Source of the DNA: PMNU01 sp035480575
Lineage (GTDB): Bacteria > Patescibacteriota > Saccharimonadia > Saccharimonadales > UBA4665
Assembly: GCA_035480575.1 (NCBI GenBank)
Contig: DATIHR010000026.1
Coordinates: 1-44,644, forward strand
Reading direction: 5' to 3'
Length of the DNA: 44,644 nucleotides
Shown one piece after another: positions 1 to 6,849 of this stretch (positions are counted from its first letter, which is position 1; the number at the start of each line of letters is the position of its first letter). The notes under the pieces were generated by a model. It saw only the letters and a program-made list of their open reading frames with translations, had not been told where the DNA came from and ran no database searches. The translations under genes were made by a program, and so were the position numbers.

Positions 1-220
1 GAGTTCTTTTTGCGCCGAACGAGTTCAGCGGAAGTAGTCGAGTCCGTGACGCCGTACCGAGAGCTTTTTGGTTACTTTTTGTCGGCACAAAAAGTAATAT
101 TAGAACCCCTGACGGAGTCAGAAGAAGGGGTGATGAAAGAAACAGGAGGATGTATTGACTGGATTCCGGCTCGGGGGCCGGAATGACGGGGTTGGATCCC
201 GGATCTAGTCCGGGATGACG
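1..220 (+). repeat. Repeat R1, copy A (hairpin-rich interspersed repeat)
   Basis: This gene-free segment matches, in inverted orientation, 4195-4448. Shared landmarks in order are GAGTTCTT, GTACCGAGAGC, a T-rich/A-rich hairpin at 72-97 (stem TTACTTTTTGT, loop CGGC), GGGTGATG, a hairpin at 163-184 (ATTCCGGC with GCCGGAAT) and a hairpin at 196-216 (ATCCCGGA with TCCGGGAT), each of the last two followed by GATGACG or AATGACG. The last two resemble REP-like palindromes common in many proteobacteria. The left boundary is unknown because the window begins here. Confidence 0.8.
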
Positions 221-239
221 GGCCGGGACACGGCAATGG

Positions 240-245
240 TATCAT
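240..245 (+). promoter_or_regulatory. -10 box of the 252 gene
   Basis: TATCAT preceded by an extended-type TGG, six bases before the ATG at 252. Transcription would start at or within a base or two of the start codon. No -35 consensus is visible. Confidence 0.5.
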
Positions 246-251
246 CTAACT

Positions 252-770
252 ATGGACATACAATTTATGCTTACCGACACCCGCTCCCGTGTATATCTAC
301 TGTGGTTGGCATTAGTACCCCTAGGTTTCATCGCAACACACTTTTACCAGCACCACGCCATAAACGCCCTTTGGACCGTTTTTGCGTTAATTGGCCTGGG
401 CTTTATGTACAAGGCGCTGCCGCTTAGGGTGCGCCAAATGCAACATATTCTGCTTGCATGGCTGGTGCCGATAGCGTTTGGTATGGTGGTAAGCGGCGCA
501 GTGTTTTATGTGCATGGGGCTGTAGTGGCAAATTTGCTTGGGCACCTGGGGGCGTTTTGGCTGGGTATTATGGCCGTCGGCTATACGTTAAACGGCTTAG
601 TCGACCGGCCATTGTTTTGGTATGGGTTCGCAGCGTTTATTAATGTGGTTGCCTGCGTGCTTTGCTTTTCGCTACCGCAGTTTACTACCGCGCAGTACCT
701 AGTGGCTGCCATAGTAACTGCGTGGTCAATGCTTAATTTGCTGCTTTTTCGGACCGATGTATTGTCGTAG
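252..770 (+). CDS. Small integral membrane protein, unknown function
   Basis: A 172-residue, very hydrophobic protein with about five predicted membrane helices (roughly residues 13-31, 38-55, 65-87, 91-113 and 121-168, the last probably two). No catalytic motif or known family is recognised. The ATG is chosen because a TATCAT box ends six bases upstream; there is no Shine-Dalgarno sequence. Its last 45 bases overlap convergently with the phosphodiesterase gene on the other strand, so the two transcripts are antisense at their 3' ends. The name is descriptive only. Confidence 0.75.
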   Translation: MDIQFMLTDTRSRVYLLWLALVPLGFIATHFYQHHAINALWTVFALIGLGFMYKALPLRVRQMQHILLAWLVPIAFGMVVSGAVFYVHGAVVANLLGHLGAFWLGIMAVGYTLNGLVDRPLFWYGFAAFINVVACVLCFSLPQFTTAQYLVAAIVTAWSMLNLLLFRTDVLS

Positions 771-1448
771 GCGGTGCGTGCCCAGCAATCGGGTAGGGTG
801 GTTGGTTATGAGTATGGCGTCTGGGTAGAGCAGCTGATAAAACTTCAGTAGCCAGCGCGAATTTACACTGTATACGTATACTTCTAATTGCCGTTCTTTA
901 GCCATACGGTATGTAAGCGGGTTCATAAGCCACATATTGAGGCATATGCCATGGGCGCCCATGGCGTGAGCATTATGAATAATATCTATGGGGTCAAAGT
1001 GGTGCTGAATTAAGAATGGAATGTCTGGCCGGGCTTCGTGCAGTATTTTAAGGTCGGTGTATTGACGCCCGCTAAAAAATACCTGGACAGTCGGATATTT
1101 GGCTAGTAATCGTAACATGGGCTCGGCAACGCCTTCGTCTTTAATGTCGAGCATGAGCGCCACGCGGCTACCTACGAGTTTAAAAACTTCCTCTAGGGTT
1201 GGTATATGGTCACCATTGTGGAGGGTTATGGCATCTAGCTCGGCTAACGTGTGGTCGTGTATTTTTACAGGGGTAGGCGAAACTTTGCCGGTGTTAGCGT
1301 CGTGCAGCAGCACTAAATGACCATCGGCCGTTAGCCGAACGTCTATTTCTATGGCGTATAAATCTAGTTTGAGGGCGGTTTTAATTGCGGAGATGGTATT
1401 TTGGAACGCAAGCCCCATGGCACCCCGATGCCCAACAATTTTTGTCAT
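726..1448 (-). CDS. Glycerophosphodiester phosphodiesterase family protein
   Basis: A 240-residue protein of the GDPD TIM-barrel family, which hydrolyses glycerophosphodiesters to glycerol-3-phosphate and an alcohol. Visible motifs are the N-terminal HRG (H7-R8-G9), the metal site EIDVRLTADG (E34, D36) and LLHD (H49). The usual PENT after the first His reads FQNT here, so the Glu of that motif is replaced by Gln. No signal peptide is seen, so it is probably cytosolic, perhaps salvaging lipid head groups. It ends inside the 3' end of the 252 gene. A TATAGT box lies 12 bases upstream of the ATG. Family assignment is firm; substrate is inferred. Confidence 0.92.
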   Translation of the reverse strand: MTKIVGHRGAMGLAFQNTISAIKTALKLDLYAIEIDVRLTADGHLVLLHDANTGKVSPTPVKIHDHTLAELDAITLHNGDHIPTLEEVFKLVGSRVALMLDIKDEGVAEPMLRLLAKYPTVQVFFSGRQYTDLKILHEARPDIPFLIQHHFDPIDIIHNAHAMGAHGICLNMWLMNPLTYRMAKERQLEVYVYSVNSRWLLKFYQLLYPDAILITNHPTRLLGTHRLRQYIGPKKQQIKH

Positions 1449-1524
1449 AACTATTGCCTAACTATATCATTAGTAGATTGTAATTTATAGATAGCCCTTG
1501 CTGGATCGATACCGTAAAACAGCG

Positions 1525-1530
1525 TACAAT
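1525..1530 (+). promoter_or_regulatory. -10 box of ppa
   Basis: TACAAT about 30 bases before the ppa ATG, leaving a short leader that contains the AGGAG Shine-Dalgarno. A TTGCTG lies upstream but with a 21-base spacer, too long for a confident -35. Confidence 0.45.
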
Positions 1531-1560
1531 AGGGGCGAAGCAAACAGGAGTTATAACACT

Positions 1561-2091
1561 ATGGCTGATTTTAATAAAGTATTGACGCCGGGCGATTACA
1601 AAAACGGTACAGTAAATGCAGTCGTCGAGATCCCGGAAGGCTCGTTTTTAAAAATTGAATGGGACCGCGAGCGCGCGGCCTTTATGCTTGACCGCGTCGA
1701 GCCGTCTATTTTTGCTAAGCCAACCAACTATGGGTTTATTCCACAAACGTTAGACGAAGATGGCGATGAGCTTGACGTGTTGGTGTTTTGTGCCGAACCG
1801 ATTCCTACCGGCGTGTGGCTGGAAGCCAAGATTATCGGTGTCTTTAACTTTATTGACGGTGGCGAGGCAGACCACAAGATTGTTGTCGTACCTGCTGACG
1901 ACCGCAATACGGGCGACGGCGTACACTCGCTGGACGATTTATGGCCACGCTGGAAGGAAAAAGTCGAACACCACTTTACCCACTACAAAGACCTCAAAAA
2001 GCCGGGCACTACAGAAGTGAAGGGTTGGGGCGATGTCGCTGCAGCCAAACAGATTATTGAAGAATCTATTGAGCGCTGGAACAAAAAGTAA
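1561..2091 (+). CDS. ppa: Inorganic pyrophosphatase (soluble family I)
   Basis: A 176-residue protein that hydrolyses pyrophosphate to phosphate, pulling nucleic-acid and nucleotide-sugar synthesis forward. The signature DEDGDELDVL is at residues 65-74 with the metal-binding aspartates D67, D69 and D72; the substrate region near KPTNYGFIPQT is also typical. Length matches bacterial family I enzymes. The ATG at 1561 is preferred over an upstream in-frame start at 1498 because AGGAG lies about 10 bases before it and the protein then begins at the family's usual N-terminus. A terminator hairpin follows at 2119. Confidence 0.96.
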   Translation: MADFNKVLTPGDYKNGTVNAVVEIPEGSFLKIEWDRERAAFMLDRVEPSIFAKPTNYGFIPQTLDEDGDELDVLVFCAEPIPTGVWLEAKIIGVFNFIDGGEADHKIVVVPADDRNTGDGVHSLDDLWPRWKEKVEHHFTHYKDLKKPGTTEVKGWGDVAAAKQIIEESIERWNKK

Positions 2092-2116
2092 GCCCGGCCT
2101 GTACACTACATACCGA

Positions 2117-3037
2117 CTAAAGCGCCTTAAACCAAGGCGCTTTTTCGCTTCCAAACGCAAGTAGCCGCTGCCGGTGTATAAAGTCTTCCATGCCCGTAGT
2201 CGCCCAAATAGCATGCACGTGACGCAAACGCGGGACCATGGTGCGAGGGTGTTCCGGTAGATAGTTCGCGGGGCCGGTGGCGTGTTCTAATAAGTGTAGT
2301 TCTCGCACGCTAGCGGGGCTGTTTGCTAATTTGCGCAGTATCATCTCTTGCGGGGAATGCTCGCCAAAGATTTTTGTGACTTCTGACTCATATATAATGC
2401 GCTGGGCATGTTCGGGTATCATAGCTACGTCGTAGTAGAGATCGACCAAATTGCCGAACAGCGCGTGTTCTAGTGAATGGCCAAGGAGTAGCTGTCTGCC
2501 AATAAAACTTCTATCGGTAATGACTGCCGTAGCAAGCTCGTGGGGGTCGGCGGTAGTGTAGCCCATCCGGTCGAAAACATCGCGGTATTGCTCTGCAACT
2601 TTATGTACTGCACGTGTGTTATAAAAATAGCCTAGTGTTTCGGGTTCGGGATATTTTGTTTCATCCAGCAGGGCCACGAATGACATGTGGGGCAGCGCAC
2701 CATCTGGCCGGGCTTCTGCCCGTAGAAACGTGCGCGCTAGTAACTCTGCCGGCTTGGTGCCCATTGCTACCATGCGGAATGCTGTACCGTCTTGAGTGCC
2801 TAACTCCTGTGCGGCATGTGTTATACCCAGCGGTGTATTGCCCAAGCGCCAGCTGGTATGTAAGTAGGCCGCCTTATAAGCGTCGGCGGACTGCCACACT
2901 GCAGTGGAGTCCTCGGCACTAACACAGGCGATATTTAGATACGACGGCCGTTTCATAAGTCCGCTTGCCTCTAGCTCGGCGTGTACCCGCACCGGGTTGA
3001 GTGTCTCAAGTGCTATATCCGGTCGCTGTTCAGTCAT
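2117..3037 (-). CDS. Conserved-type hypothetical protein
   Basis: A 306-residue soluble protein with no recognised domain, membrane helix or signal peptide. The frame stays open upstream to 3121, but the ATG at 3037 is chosen because TAGTAT ends seven bases before it and the extra residues look like translated promoter. The middle contains several His-rich helical stretches (for example LGHSLEHALFGNL), not a known metal motif. It is convergent with ppa and divergent from GAPDH. No function is proposed. Confidence 0.75.
   Translation of the reverse strand: MTEQRPDIALETLNPVRVHAELEASGLMKRPSYLNIACVSAEDSTAVWQSADAYKAAYLHTSWRLGNTPLGITHAAQELGTQDGTAFRMVAMGTKPAELLARTFLRAEARPDGALPHMSFVALLDETKYPEPETLGYFYNTRAVHKVAEQYRDVFDRMGYTTADPHELATAVITDRSFIGRQLLLGHSLEHALFGNLVDLYYDVAMIPEHAQRIIYESEVTKIFGEHSPQEMILRKLANSPASVRELHLLEHATGPANYLPEHPRTMVPRLRHVHAIWATTGMEDFIHRQRLLAFGSEKAPWFKAL
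2119..2145 (+). terminator. Rho-independent terminator after ppa
   Basis: AAAGCGCCTT and AAGGCGCTTT form a 10-bp stem with a five-base loop, followed by a short T run. It overlaps the last codons and stop of the convergent gene at 2117, so that gene's C-terminal codons (KAPWFKAL) are written with the hairpin. On the minus strand it is also A/T flanked and could act in both directions. Confidence 0.7.
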
Positions 3038-3044
3038 GCGCCCT

Positions 3045-3050
3045 ATACTA
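3045..3050 (-). promoter_or_regulatory. -10 box of the 3037 gene
   Basis: Minus-strand TAGTAT, seven bases before the ATG at 3037, with no ribosome-binding site between. It supports the shorter start. Confidence 0.4.
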
Positions 3051-3098
3051 TCCTTGCAGGCCCTAAAGTTGCAAGCATTTACAGTACCTTGGATGATA

Positions 3099-3129
3099 TT
3101 GTAGGACACTACAATACGCATGGTATAGT
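3099..3129 (+). promoter_or_regulatory. Promoter of gap
   Basis: TATAGT at 3124-3129 preceded by TGG (extended -10), with TTGTAG at 3099-3104 as a possible -35 at a 19-base spacing. The leader of about 35 bases carries the AAAGGGG ribosome-binding site, so this is a conventional leadered gene, unlike many neighbours. Confidence 0.5.
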
Positions 3130-3168
3130 AAAAAGGAATCAGCTAATGCTTTAAAGGGGTATCAACAA

Positions 3169-4188
3169 ATGGCAGCAGTTACACGAGTGGCAATTAATGG
3201 GTTTGGCCGCATTGGCCGTAATGCATTTAAAATCGCATTCGACCGCAGCGACCTAGAAATAGTGGCCATTAACGACCTTACCGTTACAAAAACGCTAGCC
3301 CATTTGCTAAAACACGATACAAATTACGGCGAATATCCTCACGAAGTCAAGGCCGGCGAAACCAGCATTATCGTAGACCGCAAAGAAATACAAGTTCTTG
3401 CCCAAAAAGACCCCGCACAGCTGCCCTGGAAAGATTTAAATATTGATGTCGTTATTGAATCGACCGGGTTTTTTGTTGATCCTGCCAAGGCTAAGGCACA
3501 CATTGACGCCGGCGCCAAAAAAGTTGTAATTAGTGCTCCCGCCAAAGGCGAGGGGGCAACGACTGTAGTATTGGGCGTAAACGAGGACGCGCTTGATGGC
3601 GCGGGTGAAATTATCAGTAACGCCAGCTGCACTACGAACTGTATTACACCTGTAGCTGCAATCATTGAAAGCCATTTCGGTATTGAAAAGGCCATGATGA
3701 CCACGGTGCACAGCTATACCGCCAGCCAGGTATTGCAGGACGGCCCAGCGAAAGATTTGCGCGAAGCCCGCTCGGCTGCCGAGAACATTGTGCCCACGAC
3801 CACAGGCGCGAGTATTGCCGCGGCCAAGGCGTTGCCAGCGCTTAAGGACAGGTTTGGCGGCCTTAGCGTGCGCGTCCCTACGCCAGTTGTGTCGCTCAGC
3901 GATTTTGTCATTATTACGAAGCGCCCGGTAACGGTCGAAGAAGTTAACGAAGTCTTTAAGAAGGCCGCGGGCGAACCGTTTTATCAAGGTATTTTGGGCG
4001 TAACCGAAGAAGAGCTTGTTAGTAGCGATTTTATTGGCAACAGCCACTCTGCAATTGTTGACCTTAAATTAACCGCTGTTATTGATGGCAATATGCTTAA
4101 GGTGGTTGCTTGGTATGACAATGAGTGGGGGTATAGTAATCGGCTTGTGGAAGAGGTTGCTGATATTGGGCGGTTGCTCCACAAATAG
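3169..4188 (+). CDS. gap: Glyceraldehyde-3-phosphate dehydrogenase
   Basis: A 339-residue NAD-dependent GAPDH of glycolysis, converting glyceraldehyde-3-phosphate to 1,3-bisphosphoglycerate in the cytosol. The Rossmann motif INGFGRIGRN is at residues 9-18, IND at 34-36 fits NAD preference, and the active-site SNASCTTNC is at 150-158 with catalytic C154. The C-terminal WYDNEWGYSNRL is intact. AAAGGGG lies 10-11 bases before the ATG. It stands alone with its own promoter and is followed directly by repeat R1 copy B rather than a T-tailed terminator. Confidence 0.97.
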   Translation: MAAVTRVAINGFGRIGRNAFKIAFDRSDLEIVAINDLTVTKTLAHLLKHDTNYGEYPHEVKAGETSIIVDRKEIQVLAQKDPAQLPWKDLNIDVVIESTGFFVDPAKAKAHIDAGAKKVVISAPAKGEGATTVVLGVNEDALDGAGEIISNASCTTNCITPVAAIIESHFGIEKAMMTTVHSYTASQVLQDGPAKDLREARSAAENIVPTTTGASIAAAKALPALKDRFGGLSVRVPTPVVSLSDFVIITKRPVTVEEVNEVFKKAAGEPFYQGILGVTEEELVSSDFIGNSHSAIVDLKLTAVIDGNMLKVVAWYDNEWGYSNRLVEEVADIGRLLHK

Positions 4189-4194
4189 ACCTTC

Positions 4195-4448
4195 GTCATT
4201 CCGGACTAGATCCGGGATCCACCCCCGTCATTCCGGCCCCGAGCCGGAATCCAGTAGAAAAGAAAAAAAGTCCTTATATATTTATATTTGCAGAACTGAT
4301 GCTTTTCCTGCATCACCCTTACTATTGGCTTTCGTCAGTAGCTTCAATGTTACTTTTTTGTACCGACAAAAAAGTAACCAAAAAAGCTCTCGGTACAACG
4401 TCAGTACTCGACTGCTTACACTAGACTATTTTGGCGCAACAAGAACTC
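4195..4448 (-). repeat. Repeat R1, copy B (inverted relative to copy A)
   Basis: Reading the minus strand gives the same order of blocks as 1-220: GAGTTCTT, GTACCGAGAGC, a T-rich/A-rich hairpin, GGGTGATG, then two GGATTCCGG/GGATCCCGG palindromes. Here the first hairpin (4349-4378) has six T opposite six A where copy A has five opposite five, so its pairing is kept. The REP-like hairpins are at 4198-4218 and 4230-4250. It begins six bases after the gap stop codon. Copy B is about 30 bases longer, mainly between the T-rich hairpin and the REP-like pair. Confidence 0.8.
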
Positions 4449-4639
4449 CCTCCACATTCGTTCCGGTCGGCCCCTCCCTTTTGAATGAGGACTATTCCGG
4501 GGCGCACTTGTTGCTTGATTCCGTCCAAGCACCTTTCCAGCAATAGGGTGGCTGCTGAGCACCGAACGTGGGCTGCAAATCATGTGGGTGGCTGACGACA
4601 GTAGACAGAATAGTTGTACGCCTTACCACTTAGCTGAGC
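4449..4639. other. Gene-free spacer between the two repeats
   Basis: I see no credible coding frame, RNA gene or promoter here. An open frame across 4082-4546 runs out of gap and through the repeat and has no start signal. The sequence is C-rich at its left end and may belong to a larger composite with the flanking repeats. Confidence 0.5.
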
Positions 4640-4814
4640 GCTCGGTATATCTTCGTCGTAGGTAACTCTAGCCGTAGCGGAGCCGGAAGTTAGTAAAAAA
4701 GACTGAAACAAAGACAAAATACATACCTTCGTTCTTTGCAGGCTTTTTTACTAACTTACCGCGCGTGAGCGGTTACCTACGACGAAGATATCCGAAAGCG
4801 ACGTGAAGTGAGGA
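4640..4814 (+). repeat. Structured repeat R2, copy A
   Basis: A long two-part inverted repeat. Outer arms 4647-4666 and 4772-4791 are perfect 20-base complements; inner arms 4687-4701 and 4743-4757 are perfect 15-base complements. Between them lies an apical region containing ATACCTTCGTTC and TTGCAGG. Blocks shared with the inverted copy at 44408-44640 are AGCCGTAGCGGAGCCGGAA, a GAC-GAAACA block, ATACCTTCGTTC-TTGCAGG, GCGTGAGCGGTTAC and ATCCGAAAGCGAC followed by GTGAGGA. It may fold as RNA or as a DNA cruciform. No open frame fits, so it is not a gene for a protein. Confidence 0.75.
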
Positions 4815-4890
4815 CGGAAAAAATGGATGGGAGGGTGTGTGGAATCGTAAGCAGTAATATTTCTAATTAGTCAGATAAGCAATATTAGGA

Positions 4891-4917
4891 TATAATGCGC
4901 TTAAAGGTTCTTAAGCG
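4891..4917 (+). promoter_or_regulatory. Promoter with operator-like palindrome upstream of 4920
   Basis: TATAAT at 4891-4896 is followed at once by CGCTTAA (4898-4904), six bases, then TTAAGCG (4911-4917). The 7-bp palindrome spans the expected transcription start, where a repressor could bind, and lies just before the ATG at 4920. No Shine-Dalgarno is clear. Confidence 0.45.
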
Positions 4918-4919
4918 GC

Positions 4920-5696
4920 ATGGACGTAGCAGTGAAACGAGTTGTGGTCTGGTTTATCGTACTATTAATTTGCGTACGATTTGTGCCTGTATACGGTATG
5001 CTGGAGGCCGCCGTGCAGTTTGTTGCTGCAGGTGTTATACCGGGGACTGACCTTGCGGTACCGCCTACGGTTATGCTGTGGCTACTGACTCAAGTAGCTA
5101 TTTTGGCGTTACTACTTATTTTTCGCCGTGACATTATTCGCGCATTGACTCGACGGCGCCACAAGCGTATCCAAGCTGCTGCCTCGCGTACACTAGCTGC
5201 GCAGGCCCCCTCGCAGCCAGCGCCAACACCAGCGCCAGCTGCCATAGATACCGCGGCGCCCAACCCGGTCGTTATTGTCATCCCTGGCACACAGGGTTTG
5301 GTGCCTCGTTATTTTCGTGCAATAACCACCCTTATGCCACACATACTGCGCCGTTCGTTTACTCGTGTCATACTTTTTGGTCGGCACGCGCTGTACCGAG
5401 CGCATACAATTGCCCGGATGGGTCTAGCATATGTTTTGCTGGCAACTCATTTTATGTGGCAGGGCATGGTTACGCTAGTGGGCGTAGTGGCGCGCATGGC
5501 GCAAACGGCTGCGGTGCGTTACTGGCGTTTGGCGTTGCCATACATGCAGGAATTCGACCGCTGGCTCGAGCTAAAATGTAAGCAGAGCGAAGGATGGATA
5601 GCCATCGTTAAGTTTGGGCGCGAAGTGCGCGCAGTATTGACCATCTGGCGCCAGGAAGCGGCCCATTTGCTTCAGCGTCTTACTACTAAAATCTAG
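4920..5696 (+). CDS. Membrane protein with Pro/Ala linker, unknown function
   Basis: A 258-residue protein. Residues about 8-40 and 50-66 form two membrane segments, followed by an Arg-rich patch (RRRHKR near 76-81), a Pro/Ala-rich linker at about 92-112, and a C-terminal part with further hydrophobic helices (for example 160-185) among basic stretches. No family is recognised. It is the first gene after the 730-base repeat island and precedes rpiB by 41 bases. It has its own promoter with a palindrome at the start point. Confidence 0.7.
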   Translation: MDVAVKRVVVWFIVLLICVRFVPVYGMLEAAVQFVAAGVIPGTDLAVPPTVMLWLLTQVAILALLLIFRRDIIRALTRRRHKRIQAAASRTLAAQAPSQPAPTPAPAAIDTAAPNPVVIVIPGTQGLVPRYFRAITTLMPHILRRSFTRVILFGRHALYRAHTIARMGLAYVLLATHFMWQGMVTLVGVVARMAQTAAVRYWRLALPYMQEFDRWLELKCKQSEGWIAIVKFGREVRAVLTIWRQEAAHLLQRLTTKI

Positions 5697-5724
5697 GTTG
5701 CTTGGCGCCCGCCTACGTAAGCGG

Positions 5725-5730
5725 TATAGT
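5725..5730 (+). promoter_or_regulatory. -10 box of rpiB
   Basis: TATAGT seven bases before the rpiB ATG; the mRNA would begin at the start codon. Confidence 0.5.
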
Positions 5731-5737
5731 TTTTAGT

Positions 5738-6187
5738 ATGAAGATATATATTGATGCCGACCACAACGGCTTTGATATGAAGCAGCGGCTAACCGAAGAA
5801 TTAACTCGTGCTGGCTTTGAGGTGGTAGATGTTGGTAATACTACTGTCGACCCCGACGACGATTATCCGCAGGCGGCTGCCCGTGTCGTTAGTGCGATGC
5901 GCGCCAGCGAAGACGATGAACCAAGGGGTATATTGTTATGCGGTTCGGGCCAAGGGGTGTGTATTGCCGCGAACCGCTACAAAGGCATACGGGCCAGCTT
6001 AATTTGGAATGCTGACGAAGCTACGGCTGCCCGCAATGATGACGACTGTAACGTGCTCTGCCTACCGGCTCGGTACGTACACACCGGCGAGGCTATTGAT
6101 TTGGCTGAAACGTGGCTAAAGACACCATTCGCAGGCGCAGCACGGTACAAGCGCCGTATCAAAGAGTTAGATGCAGGCATGCAATGA
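5738..6187 (+). CDS. rpiB: Ribose-5-phosphate isomerase B
   Basis: A 149-residue RpiB/LacAB-family sugar-phosphate isomerase interconverting ribose-5-phosphate and ribulose-5-phosphate. The N-terminal DADHNGFDMK (H9) and the catalytic loop LLCGSGQGVCIAANR (C68, residues 66-80) match the family, and the length is typical. An upstream in-frame start at 5702 is rejected because a TATAGT box lies between it and the ATG at 5738. The stop overlaps the rpe start by four bases (ATGA), so translation is probably coupled and the two enzymes share a transcript. Confidence 0.95.
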   Translation: MKIYIDADHNGFDMKQRLTEELTRAGFEVVDVGNTTVDPDDDYPQAAARVVSAMRASEDDEPRGILLCGSGQGVCIAANRYKGIRASLIWNADEATAARNDDDCNVLCLPARYVHTGEAIDLAETWLKTPFAGAARYKRRIKELDAGMQ

Positions 6188-6849
6188 CAACACCTCGCGC
6201 TACAATTTGCCCTACTATATTAGCCGGCGACCCAGACGAATACCGTCGGCAGATGGAGCGTGTGGCTGGCTTTGCTTCGCGTATGCACATCGACCTAGCG
6301 GATGGTAAATTTGCCCCGTCCCGAACTATTGACCTCGAGAGTGTCTGGTGGCCGGCCGGTATGCGCATTGACCTCCATGTCATGTACAAACATCCGTTTG
6401 AATATACACAGAAACTGCTACGCATGCACCCGCAGCTTATTATTGTGCATGCCGAAGCCGAGGGCGATTTTGTTAATTTTGCTTACCAGGCACGCGAGGC
6501 ACGCATACAGGTAGGCGTAGCGCTTAAGGCTAAAACAGGCGTAGAGGTTATAGTGCCGGCGCTTGAATATATCGACCATGTGCTTATCTTTTCGGGCGAT
6601 CTTGGCCATTTTGGCGGCAAGGCTAATACTCATTTACTGACAAAAGTATTACTACTGCGGCGTTTGAAGCCGGAGCTAGAAATAGGGTGGGATGGCGGCG
6701 TGAATAACAAAAATGCAGCAATACTAGCTGGCGGCGGTGTAGATGTATTAAATGTCGGCGGTTATATTCAGCACGCTGCCGAGCCGCACGCTGCATTCGA
6801 GACATTGCATCACCTACTGCATGCGGGCCCTAAGCCACATAGGCGCTAG
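6184..6849 (+). CDS. rpe: Ribulose-phosphate 3-epimerase family protein
   Basis: A 221-residue TIM-barrel protein of the RPE family, interconverting ribulose-5-phosphate and xylulose-5-phosphate. Visible active-site elements are H35-I-D37 in HIDLADGKF, H65 in LHVM, and the second acid D170 in WDGGVN; the phosphate-binding GG-ADVLNVGG-like segment is near 187-199. Two departures are seen: the usual MDG reads ADG, and the NPGFGGQ loop reads LGHFGGKA. It may therefore be a divergent epimerase or act on a related sugar phosphate. It overlaps rpiB by four bases at its start and the convergent gene by four bases at its end. Confidence 0.88.
   Translation: MTTPRATICPTILAGDPDEYRRQMERVAGFASRMHIDLADGKFAPSRTIDLESVWWPAGMRIDLHVMYKHPFEYTQKLLRMHPQLIIVHAEAEGDFVNFAYQAREARIQVGVALKAKTGVEVIVPALEYIDHVLIFSGDLGHFGGKANTHLLTKVLLLRRLKPELEIGWDGGVNNKNAAILAGGGVDVLNVGGYIQHAAEPHAAFETLHHLLHAGPKPHRR

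Noticed and set aside
72..97. T-rich hairpin of R1 read as a simple terminator
   Set aside because: No gene ends just before it in the right orientation, and the T run is inside the stem, not after it.
948..965. 18-base perfect palindrome in the glycerophosphodiesterase gene
   Set aside because: No loop, and one such palindrome is not surprising in 44 kb; it encodes ordinary sequence.
3436..4047. Long antisense open frame (203 codons) over gap
   Set aside because: It mirrors the codon pattern of the clear GAPDH gene and has no start signals or recognisable protein.
4082..4546. Open frame of 154 codons running from gap into the repeat island
   Set aside because: Starts inside gap in another frame, passes through R1 hairpins and has no promoter or ribosome-binding site.
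4449..4639. Hidden RNA gene between R1 and R2
   Set aside because: No promoter, strong hairpin or terminator can be identified in this stretch alone.
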